This document shows positions 1-7,302 of a DNA stretch of 64,000 nt, piece after piece. How positions within the stretch are numbered: the stretch's first letter is position 1; every line of letters starts with the position of its first letter. The stretch comes from Aestuariispira insulae (GTDB lineage Bacteria > Pseudomonadota > Alphaproteobacteria > UBA8366 > Aestuariispiraceae), in the NCBI RefSeq assembly GCF_003385955.1, contig NZ_QRDW01000001.1:665893-729892 (forward strand). Reading direction: 5' to 3'. Below the pieces are notes generated by a model, which was not told where the DNA came from, ran no database searches, and worked only from the letters and a program-made list of their open reading frames with translations. A program made the position numbers and the translations under genes.

Positions 1-100
1 CGGATGGGGTTACAACTTCCTGATAGGTCGGCGAGCAGGCCCCAAGGCCGATCATCCCAGCCAAAGCCAGTCCTCTTGTCACCCTTTGTGCGCTTAACAT
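1..100 (-). CDS. N-terminus of a lipoprotein, cut by the window edge
   Basis: Reading the minus strand from an ATG at 98-100 gives an open frame to the window edge. The first residues form a lipoprotein signal peptide: MLSAQRVTR, a hydrophobic run GLALAGMIGLGA, then a lipobox LGAC with cysteine near residue 21. GGGAG lies about 12 nt upstream of the ATG. The mature protein would be diacylglyceryl-anchored. Only some 33 residues are present, so the function cannot be named. It is divergent from the phosphoribosyltransferase gene at 296. Confidence 0.6.
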   Translation of the reverse strand, partial: MLSAQRVTRGLALAGMIGLGACSPTYQEVVTPS

Positions 101-295
101 GCCCAATTCACTCCCGGCCAGCCATTATCATCCCCAATTTCTGACGCAGATTCGCGGCCACTAAAAGACGAATATGAAGAAAATTCTCACCCCTTGGCCC
201 GTTTCGGGGATAATGGATGAAATTGCGCCTCCCAATTCCGGGCGTTTGCTGTATATACAGCGCCAACATGAGCAATAAGAAGAAATGGTGCCTCC

Positions 296-856
296 ATGGT
301 AGAAAAGAACTTTATCACCGCCCAGGAACTGCTGGATGATTCCTTCCGCCTCGCACGGCAGATTTTCGAGGACGGTTTCCGTCCTAATTATATTGTTGGT
401 GTCTGGCGCGGCGGCACCCCGGTCGGCATCGCGGTCCAGGAGGCTCTGGAGCATCTAGGCGTCACCGCGGACCATATCGCCATCCGCACCTCTTCCTATG
501 ACGGCATCGACAATCAGCGCGATGAAGTGCGCGTTCACGGGCTGCATTACATCATCGACAATGTGAATGCGGAGGATTCCCTGCTGATCATTGATGATGT
601 GTTTGATTCCGGCCGCAGCGTGCAGGCGGTGATTGACAAAATCCACAAGGAATCGCGCCGCAACGCCCCGGAAACCATCAAGATCGCAACGGTCTATTAC
701 AAACCCTCCCGGCGCAAGGTTGACTGCACGCCTGACTATTTCATCCATGAGACCGAAGAATGGCTGGTCTTCCCCCATGAACTGGTCGGATTGAGCGAAG
801 AAGAGATCGCCAAGCATAAACCTGTCGCCGCCCGGTCAAAGGCGCGCCAGGAATGA
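296..856 (+). CDS. HPRT-like phosphoribosyltransferase
   Basis: A 186-residue cytoplasmic type I phosphoribosyltransferase. The PRPP-binding loop is clear at about residues 96-108 (LLIIDDVFDSGRS), and a second conserved block VGVWRGGTPVG lies near 34-44, the usual pyrophosphate-loop position. Such enzymes couple a base to PRPP; hypoxanthine/guanine is the family's usual substrate, but the exact base cannot be read from sequence. A purine-rich AGAAGAAATGG precedes the ATG. The gene stands alone and is closed by a strong hairpin terminator at 884-909. Confidence 0.85.
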   Translation: MVEKNFITAQELLDDSFRLARQIFEDGFRPNYIVGVWRGGTPVGIAVQEALEHLGVTADHIAIRTSSYDGIDNQRDEVRVHGLHYIIDNVNAEDSLLIIDDVFDSGRSVQAVIDKIHKESRRNAPETIKIATVYYKPSRRKVDCTPDYFIHETEEWLVFPHELVGLSEEEIAKHKPVAARSKARQE

Positions 857-883
857 CAATACAGTCATAAATCCGTTGAAATC

Positions 884-909
884 AAAGGCCCCGATCCGGG
901 GCCTTTTTC
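884..909 (+). terminator. Rho-independent terminator of the phosphoribosyltransferase gene
   Basis: AAAGGCCCC, a short GAT loop, then GGGGCCTTTTT make a GC-rich stem followed by a T run, 28 nt after the stop codon. Confidence 0.85.
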
Positions 910-1066
910 CATTGAAGCGCGTTTGGATTTCTGTTGGATACGGACAGCCACATCTTACACGCAATTTAACTAAAATTGTCGCTTGTGGTGATGGAATTTG
1001 CCGGATAGGCTGCATCCATAGGTAAAGAATTACCAATACAATCTCTAGAATTGGGGGAGCAATCAA

Positions 1067-1774
1067 ATGAATAAATTCAAGGGCATCCGCTGGATATCCG
1101 CATTGGCGGTCTGCTTTGGCCTTGCCGGCAACGCACAAGCCGCGATCATCACTTACCATTTTGAAGGTGTTATCGACCGGATCGATGATTATTCCTACGA
1201 TCCCAGCACCATCATGGACCGGAATTTCGCGCTTGGCGACACGGTGAGCGGTACCATTTCCTTCTCCACGGACAATGTCTTTGACCAATCACCCAGCAAC
1301 CCAGATTCAGGTTTGTATCTGGTCGATGGACAGATGGACATGTCCCATAATTCAGGAAATTACAACGCGGACGATATAGGACCCGGAATTATGTACCGCC
1401 ATCCGATTTCCACGATCACGCGACAATTCATTTCCATGAATTTCCAGTCAACCAGCCCGAATCAGCTGGAAGGCAAGGACGTCCATGTCAGTGGGTTCAT
1501 CGGCTTTATATCGGAGGCAGGCAATGTGCTGCCCAATGATTCATTCGACAATCTCCTCGATATCGCAATGGACGATTGGGAAAAAGCCTTCATCAACATG
1601 GATTTCAGCGACGGTTTTCCCTGGGGAGAGCGCCTTGGCGGCATCTATGCCTCCTTCACCTCCTGGACGAAAGAGGGCGATATCGGCGATGTAAACGCCC
1701 CGGCCACACTGGCATTGATGCTGTTCGGCCTGGCTGGTCTGGGTATCACACGCCGGAAAAAACAGGCTGCTTAA
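1067..1774 (+). CDS. PEP-CTERM-like secreted protein, copy 1
   Basis: A 235-residue exported protein. It has a Sec signal peptide (about residues 1-25, ending NAQA), a beta-rich central domain, and a C-terminal tail of the PEP-CTERM plan: a short motif VNAP, a hydrophobic segment of about 17 residues, then basic RRKK. PEP-CTERM tails are sorted by exosortase, usually in exopolysaccharide producers. The motif here is VNAP instead of VPEP, and no exosortase gene is in the window. It is clearly paralogous to the next gene: both share the signal peptide style, SGT-SF-T and PDSG-Y-V-G blocks. GGGGGAG sits 8 nt before the ATG. Confidence 0.75.
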   Translation: MNKFKGIRWISALAVCFGLAGNAQAAIITYHFEGVIDRIDDYSYDPSTIMDRNFALGDTVSGTISFSTDNVFDQSPSNPDSGLYLVDGQMDMSHNSGNYNADDIGPGIMYRHPISTITRQFISMNFQSTSPNQLEGKDVHVSGFIGFISEAGNVLPNDSFDNLLDIAMDDWEKAFINMDFSDGFPWGERLGGIYASFTSWTKEGDIGDVNAPATLALMLFGLAGLGITRRKKQAA

Positions 1775-1851
1775 CGGAAGCAAACATTGGACAGAAGAAA
1801 AAAGCGCCCCGCCTTTGATTCACGGCCAACATACCCTTATCCCGAAACAGA

Positions 1852-1880
1852 AAAATGCGGTCCATTCTGGGCCGCATTTT
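1852..1880 (+). terminator. Terminator between the PEP-CTERM paralogues
   Basis: AAAATGCGG pairs with CCGCATTTT around an 11-nt loop. The stem ends in T on either side, so it may act on both strands. Confidence 0.6.
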
Positions 1881-2037
1881 CTATCAGGCCGGCATTCCCT
1901 CGCTACGCTCAATAAAAATTTTAACAAAATTCCCCTAAAATTGAATATTGCTGAACAGGGCAGGCAGGAATAGAATCTCCCTGCAATCAATAGAAATCTC
2001 ATGACTAGCCATTCTTTGATTCGGGGGGATCCAGATT

Positions 2038-2778
2038 ATGAAGACCTTATTGAAAGGCATCCAATGGATGTCTGCGCTGGCCATGTGCCTGGGGATAACC
2101 CAGTTCGCACAAGCGGCAAGCGTAACCTATACCTACAAAGGGAATATCGATAGCCAAGGCATCATCGGCTATCATTCTTCAGCCAGCCTTATCCGGGTTG
2201 GCGATCCGTTTTCGGGCACCCTTTCGTTTGAGACGGAAGATGTATCAGACCTAAATGATATGACACCTGATTCCGGCGTCTACAGGGTCAATGGAACCCA
2301 TCAATTTCATCAGGAATATATTGGTACCAGCTCAAGCGAGTTTTCTATCGAAATCTACGCTAAACATCCGCTGACGCAGGATTTTTCAAATATCTTCCAA
2401 GGTATCTACTTCAACTTGCAGCCCAGCATCCCTGCCTCCCCAAACGATAGGGGCATAAAACATGGGGGGCTGCTGGCATTTTATGCTGATTCATATGGCT
2501 CTCCCGCACTGCCTTTAAGCGATGATTCCCTCGAACAGGCTCTGGATATCGTGCTGGAAGACTGGGTGGCCGCCAGCTTGGAACTGTTTTTTGATCATCA
2601 AATTTCGCCTGATGGAGGCATGTTTTCCGGCGGGCTGTTCGGTTACATCACCGAATTCACAAAAACCAGCCATGATGTTCCTAGCCCAAATGCCCTGGGA
2701 CTTATCGCTATTGGCCTGACGGCTGCTGGCTTTGCTTGGCGGCGGCGGAAGGCCGGTCAGGATTGGTACTCCGGTTAG
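2038..2778 (+). CDS. PEP-CTERM-like secreted protein, copy 2
   Basis: A 246-residue paralogue of the preceding protein, with a signal peptide ending near residue 26 (AQAA), a beta-rich domain, then VPSP, a hydrophobic segment and RRRK near the C-terminus. An extra GQDWYSG tail follows the basic cluster, so the sorting signal is not at the very end as is usual. GGGGGGA lies 10 nt upstream of the ATG. Each copy has its own leader, and a terminator lies between them, so they are probably separate transcripts. Function unknown; the shared domain suggests a cell-surface or matrix role. Confidence 0.72.
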   Translation: MKTLLKGIQWMSALAMCLGITQFAQAASVTYTYKGNIDSQGIIGYHSSASLIRVGDPFSGTLSFETEDVSDLNDMTPDSGVYRVNGTHQFHQEYIGTSSSEFSIEIYAKHPLTQDFSNIFQGIYFNLQPSIPASPNDRGIKHGGLLAFYADSYGSPALPLSDDSLEQALDIVLEDWVAASLELFFDHQISPDGGMFSGGLFGYITEFTKTSHDVPSPNALGLIAIGLTAAGFAWRRRKAGQDWYSG

Positions 2779-3268
2779 TCGGCAGCAGAAATTCCTCCCC
2801 ATCTGGACGCTTAGGCCCCTGGCCGATCGGTTTCATTCCGCCCCGACTAAGCTCTCCTCAGACAAATGCCAGTTGGTCGCATTCACGACAACCAGCGGCG
2901 TTTTTTCTTGAATTTTTAAATCAGATATGGCTTATAAGCCCACTAGGTGTCCGGGTCGCAAGGCCCATGCTATGGGGGGTTCAAGGGAAGAGGCGGCGCA
3001 ATGCCGTTTACCTGATCCTGTGATACATGAACCGGTTGCGGTATTTTGCCGCGGCATGATGGCATTGGATGGTTCGCGCCATTTAAACCAGTCATAGCAG
3101 ACACTATATATTTTTTAGGTGCCAGTTAGTGCCCGTCATATTCTGCAATGTCAGCTATGCAATTTTTGCAAGCCCGATTTGCGAAATAGGCTCGTTTCTT
3201 TTGAATCTAGTTAGGCTATTTCAGCAGCAGAAACGTTACGGGTTTATGACAATAAGAAAGGGATTATC
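2779..3268. other. Intergenic region with no confident gene
   Basis: I see no supported coding region here. A weak hairpin (GTTGGTCG..CGACAACC, near 2872-2893) followed by GCGTTTTTT may end the PEP-CTERM copy 2 transcript. The right half is AT-rich; GAAATAG (3183-3189) and CTATTTC (3216-3222) form an inverted repeat in the leader of the small zinc-ribbon gene. Confidence 0.4.
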
Positions 3269-3439
3269 GTGAGCGATTCCGAAAAGAATAAAAAGCCGCA
3301 ATCCGATCGCAATTACGAAAGTAAGCCGCGTAAATGCCTGATGTGCCGGAATGAATTCAAAAGCTCCTGGCCGGGCGAACGCGTATGCTCCAACTGTAAA
3401 CAGACCAGCGCCTGGAATGATTCCTCGCTCGCTGCCTGA
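3269..3439 (+). CDS. Small zinc-ribbon protein, 56 aa
   Basis: A GTG start with AAAGGGA 5 nt upstream opens a 56-codon frame. The product begins with a charged, disordered stretch (about 20 residues), then has two CxxC knuckles: KCLMC at about residues 22-26 and VCSNC at 39-43, spaced 13 residues apart. This is the arrangement of a small treble-clef or zinc-ribbon fold that binds one zinc. It is followed closely by a terminator. The function is unknown; nucleic-acid or protein binding is the usual inference for such proteins. Confidence 0.7.
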   Translation: MSDSEKNKKPQSDRNYESKPRKCLMCRNEFKSSWPGERVCSNCKQTSAWNDSSLAA

Positions 3440-3470
3440 TCGGGTTGCACGCTAATACCGACCTTCAAAT

Positions 3471-3508
3471 GCCCGCCGCAACGCTATTCAATGCTTCGGC
3501 GGGCTTTT
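3471..3508. terminator. Terminator shared by convergent genes
   Basis: GCCCGCCG pairs with CGGCGGGC around an 18-nt loop and is followed by TTTT on the plus strand. It overlaps the last codons of the Sel1-repeat gene on the minus strand and sits 31 nt after the zinc-ribbon stop. Confidence 0.6.
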
Positions 3509-4485
3509 GATTCCTGCAATCCCAGCTCCACCAACTCCCGCAACTCCCGGCTGGCAGAGGCATAGCCCTGCATCGCCGCCTTATAACGGTCAGCATATTC
3601 CGACGCCTCCCGAAACTCTTCTGTCGCCTCCTGATAACTGGGCAGTTTTTCCCGGGCAAGGTTATTGCGGGCCATCGTAAACCAGCGATTGGCATTGGCG
3701 GCATTGCGGTCGATGCCAACCCCTTCAAGATAACAGAGCCCCAGATTATATTGCGCCGCCGGATAGCCCTGGCGGGCTGCCTCCAGAAACCAACGAAAGG
3801 CTTCGCGTGAAAGCGTTTCATCCTCTGGATTGACCTGGGCCAGCCGCTTGAGATGATAGCCGACAAGATTTTGCGCCTCGCCCACCCCATTGCGCGCCAG
3901 GCGGGTCAGCACAGGCACCACATCATAGCGCCGCTGGTTATAGGCCCGGCGTAAATCCGCATAATCCCATCCAATTTCCGCCCCTACCTTGGCGATTTCT
4001 TCCTCTTCCGCCTTTTTACGGTCAAGATCGCTGGTATCCACATTGCCAAGAAGAGCTCTCGCTTCCGACAATTGCGCGGGTGTAAGGTCGGGTAAAACCA
4101 GTTTACGCTGGTCTTTGGCATCCACATGCCCCTGCCGGGCAGCCCTCTCAAACCAAAGGAAGGCATTCAGCTTATCTGTCTCCACGCCATATCCGTTGGC
4201 ATAGAGCCAGCCCAGATAAAACTGTCCCTCGGCATTGCCGGCCTTTGCCGCCCGCTCGATCCACATAAAAGCCGATTTGTCATCTTGTTGAACTTGTTCG
4301 CCAGCTTCGTAGACGAGGCCCAGCTCCACCTGGGCCGCGGCATCCCCCCCTTCAGCCCGTTCAATCAAACCAGCCAGATCATCAGCCAGCGCACCAGCAG
4401 CCATCATCACAAGGCCCGCCAATCCGCCTAAGACATTTTCTGTCAGGCGAAATCGCTTTTGTTCTTTTGCCAAGGTTTTTGACAA
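3484..4485 (-). CDS. Sel1-like repeat protein
   Basis: The frame carries several Sel1-like (TPR-type) repeats. Clear units are ELGLVYEAGEQVQQD-..-WIERAAKAGN, YLGWLYANGYGVETD-..-WFERAARQGH and YNLGLCYLEGVGIDRN-..-WFTMARNN. These fold as alpha-alpha hairpins and mediate protein contacts. A hydrophobic segment ending AAGALA before the first repeat looks like a signal peptide, so the protein is probably exported. The start is uncertain: the open frame runs back to 4917, but that part is antisense to fliN. I chose a TTG at 4483-4485, which gives about 333 residues; ATGs at 4587-4599 are alternatives without a clear ribosome site. Confidence 0.7.
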   Translation of the reverse strand: MSKTLAKEQKRFRLTENVLGGLAGLVMMAAGALADDLAGLIERAEGGDAAAQVELGLVYEAGEQVQQDDKSAFMWIERAAKAGNAEGQFYLGWLYANGYGVETDKLNAFLWFERAARQGHVDAKDQRKLVLPDLTPAQLSEARALLGNVDTSDLDRKKAEEEEIAKVGAEIGWDYADLRRAYNQRRYDVVPVLTRLARNGVGEAQNLVGYHLKRLAQVNPEDETLSREAFRWFLEAARQGYPAAQYNLGLCYLEGVGIDRNAANANRWFTMARNNLAREKLPSYQEATEEFREASEYADRYKAAMQGYASASRELRELVELGLQESKARRSIE

Positions 4486-4698
4486 TTCCCGTGCCCCTGT
4501 TTCAATTCTGTAATCCAAGAGTAGCGGGCAGGCTCCACCACGGCAATCCAGAGACGCCCAAATCACAAAAATGCCCAATTGGCCCATAATCTGCATCATC
4601 GGACTCGTACGCCCAGACAGGGCAAACCATTGGACAGTTGCCGGAATCACGGTCACAATGGGTTGATTCAATAACAGTATTTTCAGTTGGACCTTGCC

Positions 4699-5235
4699 AT
4701 GATTGACGATGACGACTTTGATGAAAATGACATGATGGCAGCCATCGAAGCCGAACAGGCGGAGAAAGCGGCCGCCGGCGGTGACGATGAAGAGTTCGAC
4801 GAGAATGATATGATGGCCGCCATTGAAGCCGAACAGGCCGAACGGGGCGCTGACGGCGGGGATGACGGCGACGAATTCGACGAAAATGATATGATGGCCG
4901 CCATTGCTGCCGAGCAAGCTGAACGCGCTGGCGGTGGCGATGCAGGCGGTGGTGGCGGCGGTGGCGACGATGTCCGGCTTTCTCTCGCGGTGAGTGCCGT
5001 TGAAAATATCGGTGTCGATATTACTGCCGTCTTGGGTGTTGCCGATATGAAGGTTTCAAACCTGTTGAAAATCGGCCGTGGTGCGGTCATCGAATTGAAC
5101 CGGCGCGTGGGTGATGCGGTTGAACTGCGTGTGGCAGGGCGGCCGATTGCCAAAGGTGATGTGGTCGTCGTTGAGGACCATCTGGCGGTATCGGTAACAG
5201 AGGTCTTCAAGCGCAGCACAGTGCCACAGGATTGA
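4699..5235 (+). CDS. fliN: Flagellar motor switch protein FliN with tripled N-terminal motif
   Basis: The C-terminal 80 or so residues are a FliN/SpoA (surface presentation of antigens) domain: VRLSLAVSAVENIGVDITAVLG, IGRGAVIELNRRVGD, VELRVAGRPIAKGDVVVVEDHLAVSVTEV. FliN forms the lower C-ring with FliM and FliG and docks the FliH export complex. The N-terminal 90 residues contain three copies of FDENDMMAAIEAEQAE, spaced 26 and 27 codons, with acidic linkers, then a polyglycine run. E. coli FliN is about 137 residues; this one is 178. ATG 4699 is used; an in-frame TTG at 4687 is possible. No other flagellar gene is nearby. Confidence 0.85.
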   Translation: MIDDDDFDENDMMAAIEAEQAEKAAAGGDDEEFDENDMMAAIEAEQAERGADGGDDGDEFDENDMMAAIAAEQAERAGGGDAGGGGGGGDDVRLSLAVSAVENIGVDITAVLGVADMKVSNLLKIGRGAVIELNRRVGDAVELRVAGRPIAKGDVVVVEDHLAVSVTEVFKRSTVPQD

Positions 5236-5251
5236 GGCCAGTTGCCTATTT

Positions 5252-5298
5252 GGAAAAAGAAAAAGCCCTGCAAATCCTGCAGGGCTTTTTCTTTTTCC
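5252..5298. terminator. Strong bidirectional terminator after fliN
   Basis: A perfect 21-bp inverted repeat (arms 5252-5272 and 5278-5298) with an AATCC loop. Its ends are A- and T-rich, so it can stop transcription of fliN on the plus strand and the small gene at 5321-5458 on the minus strand. Confidence 0.9.
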
Positions 5299-5320
5299 GG
5301 CGGATGCCGTCCTATCTCAC

Positions 5321-5458
5321 TCAAACCCGGTCGGTCGGAATGTCGAAGGCCGCACGCTTCAAGAGATCTTCAATCTCACGGCTGGTACGGGTTTCACGAT
5401 AGTCGCGAAGGGTCAGTGCCTTTTTGCGCCCCAGCGCATTGATCAGCCGCTTAACCAT
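5321..5458 (-). CDS. Small basic protein, 45 aa
   Basis: An ATG at 5456-5458 is preceded by AAGGA at about 9 nt, a good ribosome site. The 45-residue product starts MVKRLINALGRKKALTL and is rich in Arg, Lys and Glu with predicted helix throughout (RDYRETRTSREIEDLLKRA). No family recognised; the basic helical character recalls the DUF1127 class, but its hallmark residues are not evident. The gene is convergent with fliN and shares its terminator, which supports it being transcribed. Confidence 0.5.
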   Translation of the reverse strand: MVKRLINALGRKKALTLRDYRETRTSREIEDLLKRAAFDIPTDRV

Positions 5459-5773
5459 CTTTCCAATTCCTTCTTACAGGCGCATCCCGCGCATCATGTC
5501 GTCACCCGGCTTGCCGAGAGTTTCTGTCGCTCATATACGGTTGTCACGATCGGAGCACAATGACGGAAAACGACCAGGGCATGCTGGAAATCGACCAAAC
5601 CGAGCCAGCCATGCAGGGACTGCATCATTATCGCCAGAACCCATGCAAAAACCACAGGTCCTGGCGGAAAAATAAGAACTATCTCATGATTTGATTCTAA
5701 CCAGCTCCCAGCATTAGGCTATCAAAAAAAGGAAAAATCCGCCTGTTGTTTCAAGTCAAACGAGGATCACATC

Positions 5774-6466
5774 ATGACCGGCCCTATCATCGCCAGCTGT
5801 GAGGACATGCTGGCCAGCACAGTCGAGCTTGCCGGTTTGCGGGTCATTGATGTTGGCTGCGGCGACGGGCGTTTCACCCGGTTCATGGCGTCTGAAGGGG
5901 CCGATGTGACGGGCATAGAATGCAATGCAGAACAATTGGCCGCGGCAGGCCGCCATCCCCCGGTCGCCGAAGAGCGCTATGTAGGTGGTACCGGCGAAAA
6001 CCTGCCGGCTGCGCCCGCTTCGGTCGATCTCATTACATTTTTTTCATCCCTGCATCACGTGCCGGTCGGCTCCCAGATGAAGGCGCTGATGGATGCTGCT
6101 ATTGCCCTGCGTCCTGGCGGACTGCTGTATATTTCGGAACCCCTTGCCAGTGGCCCCAGCTTCGAAATGTTCCAGCCGATCGATGATGAAACGGAAATAC
6201 GGGCCGCCGCCTATGACGTGATTCGGGACGCGGCCACCACCGGGTTGCGTGCCCGCCAGGAAATCATCCATCAAACCGAAGATAAATATCCGGACCTTGA
6301 AAGCCTGGAAGCGGAAGTGATCCGGATCGATCCCGCCAGGGCCGCTATTTTCGAGCAAAAACGCCCGTTTCTGAAGGCCCGTTTTCATCAGTTTGCCCGT
6401 GAGACGCATAATGGCGATTACGCCTTTGCCCAGCCCATGCGGGTTAACCTGTTGATGAAGCCCTAG
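5774..6466 (+). CDS. Class I SAM-dependent methyltransferase
   Basis: A 230-residue Rossmann-fold methyltransferase. Motif I VIDVGCGDGRF lies at about residues 24-34, the acidic residue that binds the SAM ribose is E49 in VTGIEC, and a motif IV-like VDLITFFSSLHHV follows near 85-95. The layout resembles the Methyltransf_11 group that modifies small molecules. The substrate cannot be inferred. GAGGA precedes the ATG. It is convergent with the PAS_5 gene. Confidence 0.8.
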   Translation: MTGPIIASCEDMLASTVELAGLRVIDVGCGDGRFTRFMASEGADVTGIECNAEQLAAAGRHPPVAEERYVGGTGENLPAAPASVDLITFFSSLHHVPVGSQMKALMDAAIALRPGGLLYISEPLASGPSFEMFQPIDDETEIRAAAYDVIRDAATTGLRARQEIIHQTEDKYPDLESLEAEVIRIDPARAAIFEQKRPFLKARFHQFARETHNGDYAFAQPMRVNLLMKP

Positions 6467-6495
6467 GCAAAAAGCCATTCCCCGCAGGCCCGACA

Positions 6496-7035
6496 TTATA
6501 AAACATGCTGGTCCATGACCAAATGGCGCTTGGGCGGCACAACAGGAATGGGCACCAAAACACCGATAATGTGGCTGACAGTTCCATCCCTGGCAAAAAG
6601 GGGGCAATCAACGGATTCAAACCGTTTGACCAAATCATAACGATTCACAAGCTGCCCCAGGCAGATATGACAGCGCCCCGTTTCAACGATGGTCTGATAA
6701 TAGTGCGCCAGACGCACATATTCCCGGCCGTCCGAGTCATTTTGCGGTCCCATGGTGCTGATCACGCGCCCCATGTTATTTGTTCCGATCACTTCCGAAA
6801 CCGCTTCACCGCAAAGCCGGATCTCAAATCGTGTCGGGCTGCAAACCTGAACCAAAAAAATATTGTCGGCCAGCGACAAATGATCGGCGATGTCAAAATC
6901 ACGATAGCCCGGTTTACCGCCCTTGAATCCCGTCCACCATTCCAGCAAATGCCGGCTGAGCGCCGAGAGAAGCTCCGCCGTCTCGCCGTCCCGGACATGG
7001 TCAATAACCTGTAGATCATAATCCTGGATATGCAT
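6496..7035 (-). CDS. PAS_5 domain protein
   Basis: A 179-residue soluble protein that matches the alphaproteobacterial PAS_5 type: an N-terminal helical region (HLLEWWTGFKGG), RDFDIADHL, a strand-rich core with LVQVCSPTRFEIRLCGEAVSEVIG, and a C-terminal CPLFARDGTVSHIIGVLVPI. PAS domains bind small ligands or haem and signal to partners; this family is usually stand-alone with no output domain. GGGGGGTGAG is directly upstream of the ATG. Two other PAS_5 genes occur at 11936 and 31552. Confidence 0.7.
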   Translation of the reverse strand: MHIQDYDLQVIDHVRDGETAELLSALSRHLLEWWTGFKGGKPGYRDFDIADHLSLADNIFLVQVCSPTRFEIRLCGEAVSEVIGTNNMGRVISTMGPQNDSDGREYVRLAHYYQTIVETGRCHICLGQLVNRYDLVKRFESVDCPLFARDGTVSHIIGVLVPIPVVPPKRHLVMDQHVL

Positions 7036-7302
7036 CTCACCCCCCGGAATACAAAATTAATCCAGCCCCATTTCCGAGATTAAAACATATCAACTGACAG
7101 TTTAAATATGGTTAATTATTCGCGTAAAAATTATGAAGCTAGCGTTTTTATTCAGGCGCCTCCTTCCAAGGCCGTCCCCCGTAACAGCTTTCTCACGCTC
7201 TGTTGATTTATATAAAGCGCAGAAAATCCTTTATCTTGGCTGGGTTATGCAGCAGACAATCAAACGGCAACCAAACCACATCCACCAAAGGCGCATATTA
7301 CA

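Noticed and set aside
161-454. 97-codon minus-strand frame
   Set aside because: It is mostly antisense to the phosphoribosyltransferase gene and its promoter.
2736-3023. 95-codon plus-strand frame after PEP-CTERM copy 2
   Set aside because: It overlaps the end of the preceding gene, has no ribosome site, and its composition does not look like coding sequence.
4486-4917. Minus-strand extension of the Sel1-repeat frame
   Set aside because: It is antisense to the repeated N-terminus of fliN, has no signal peptide or repeat character, and no ribosome site at its start.
4708-4923. Regularly spaced repeats that might suggest a CRISPR or minisatellite array
   Set aside because: The repeats are in frame within fliN, encode a conserved peptide, and are only three; there are no spacers of CRISPR type.
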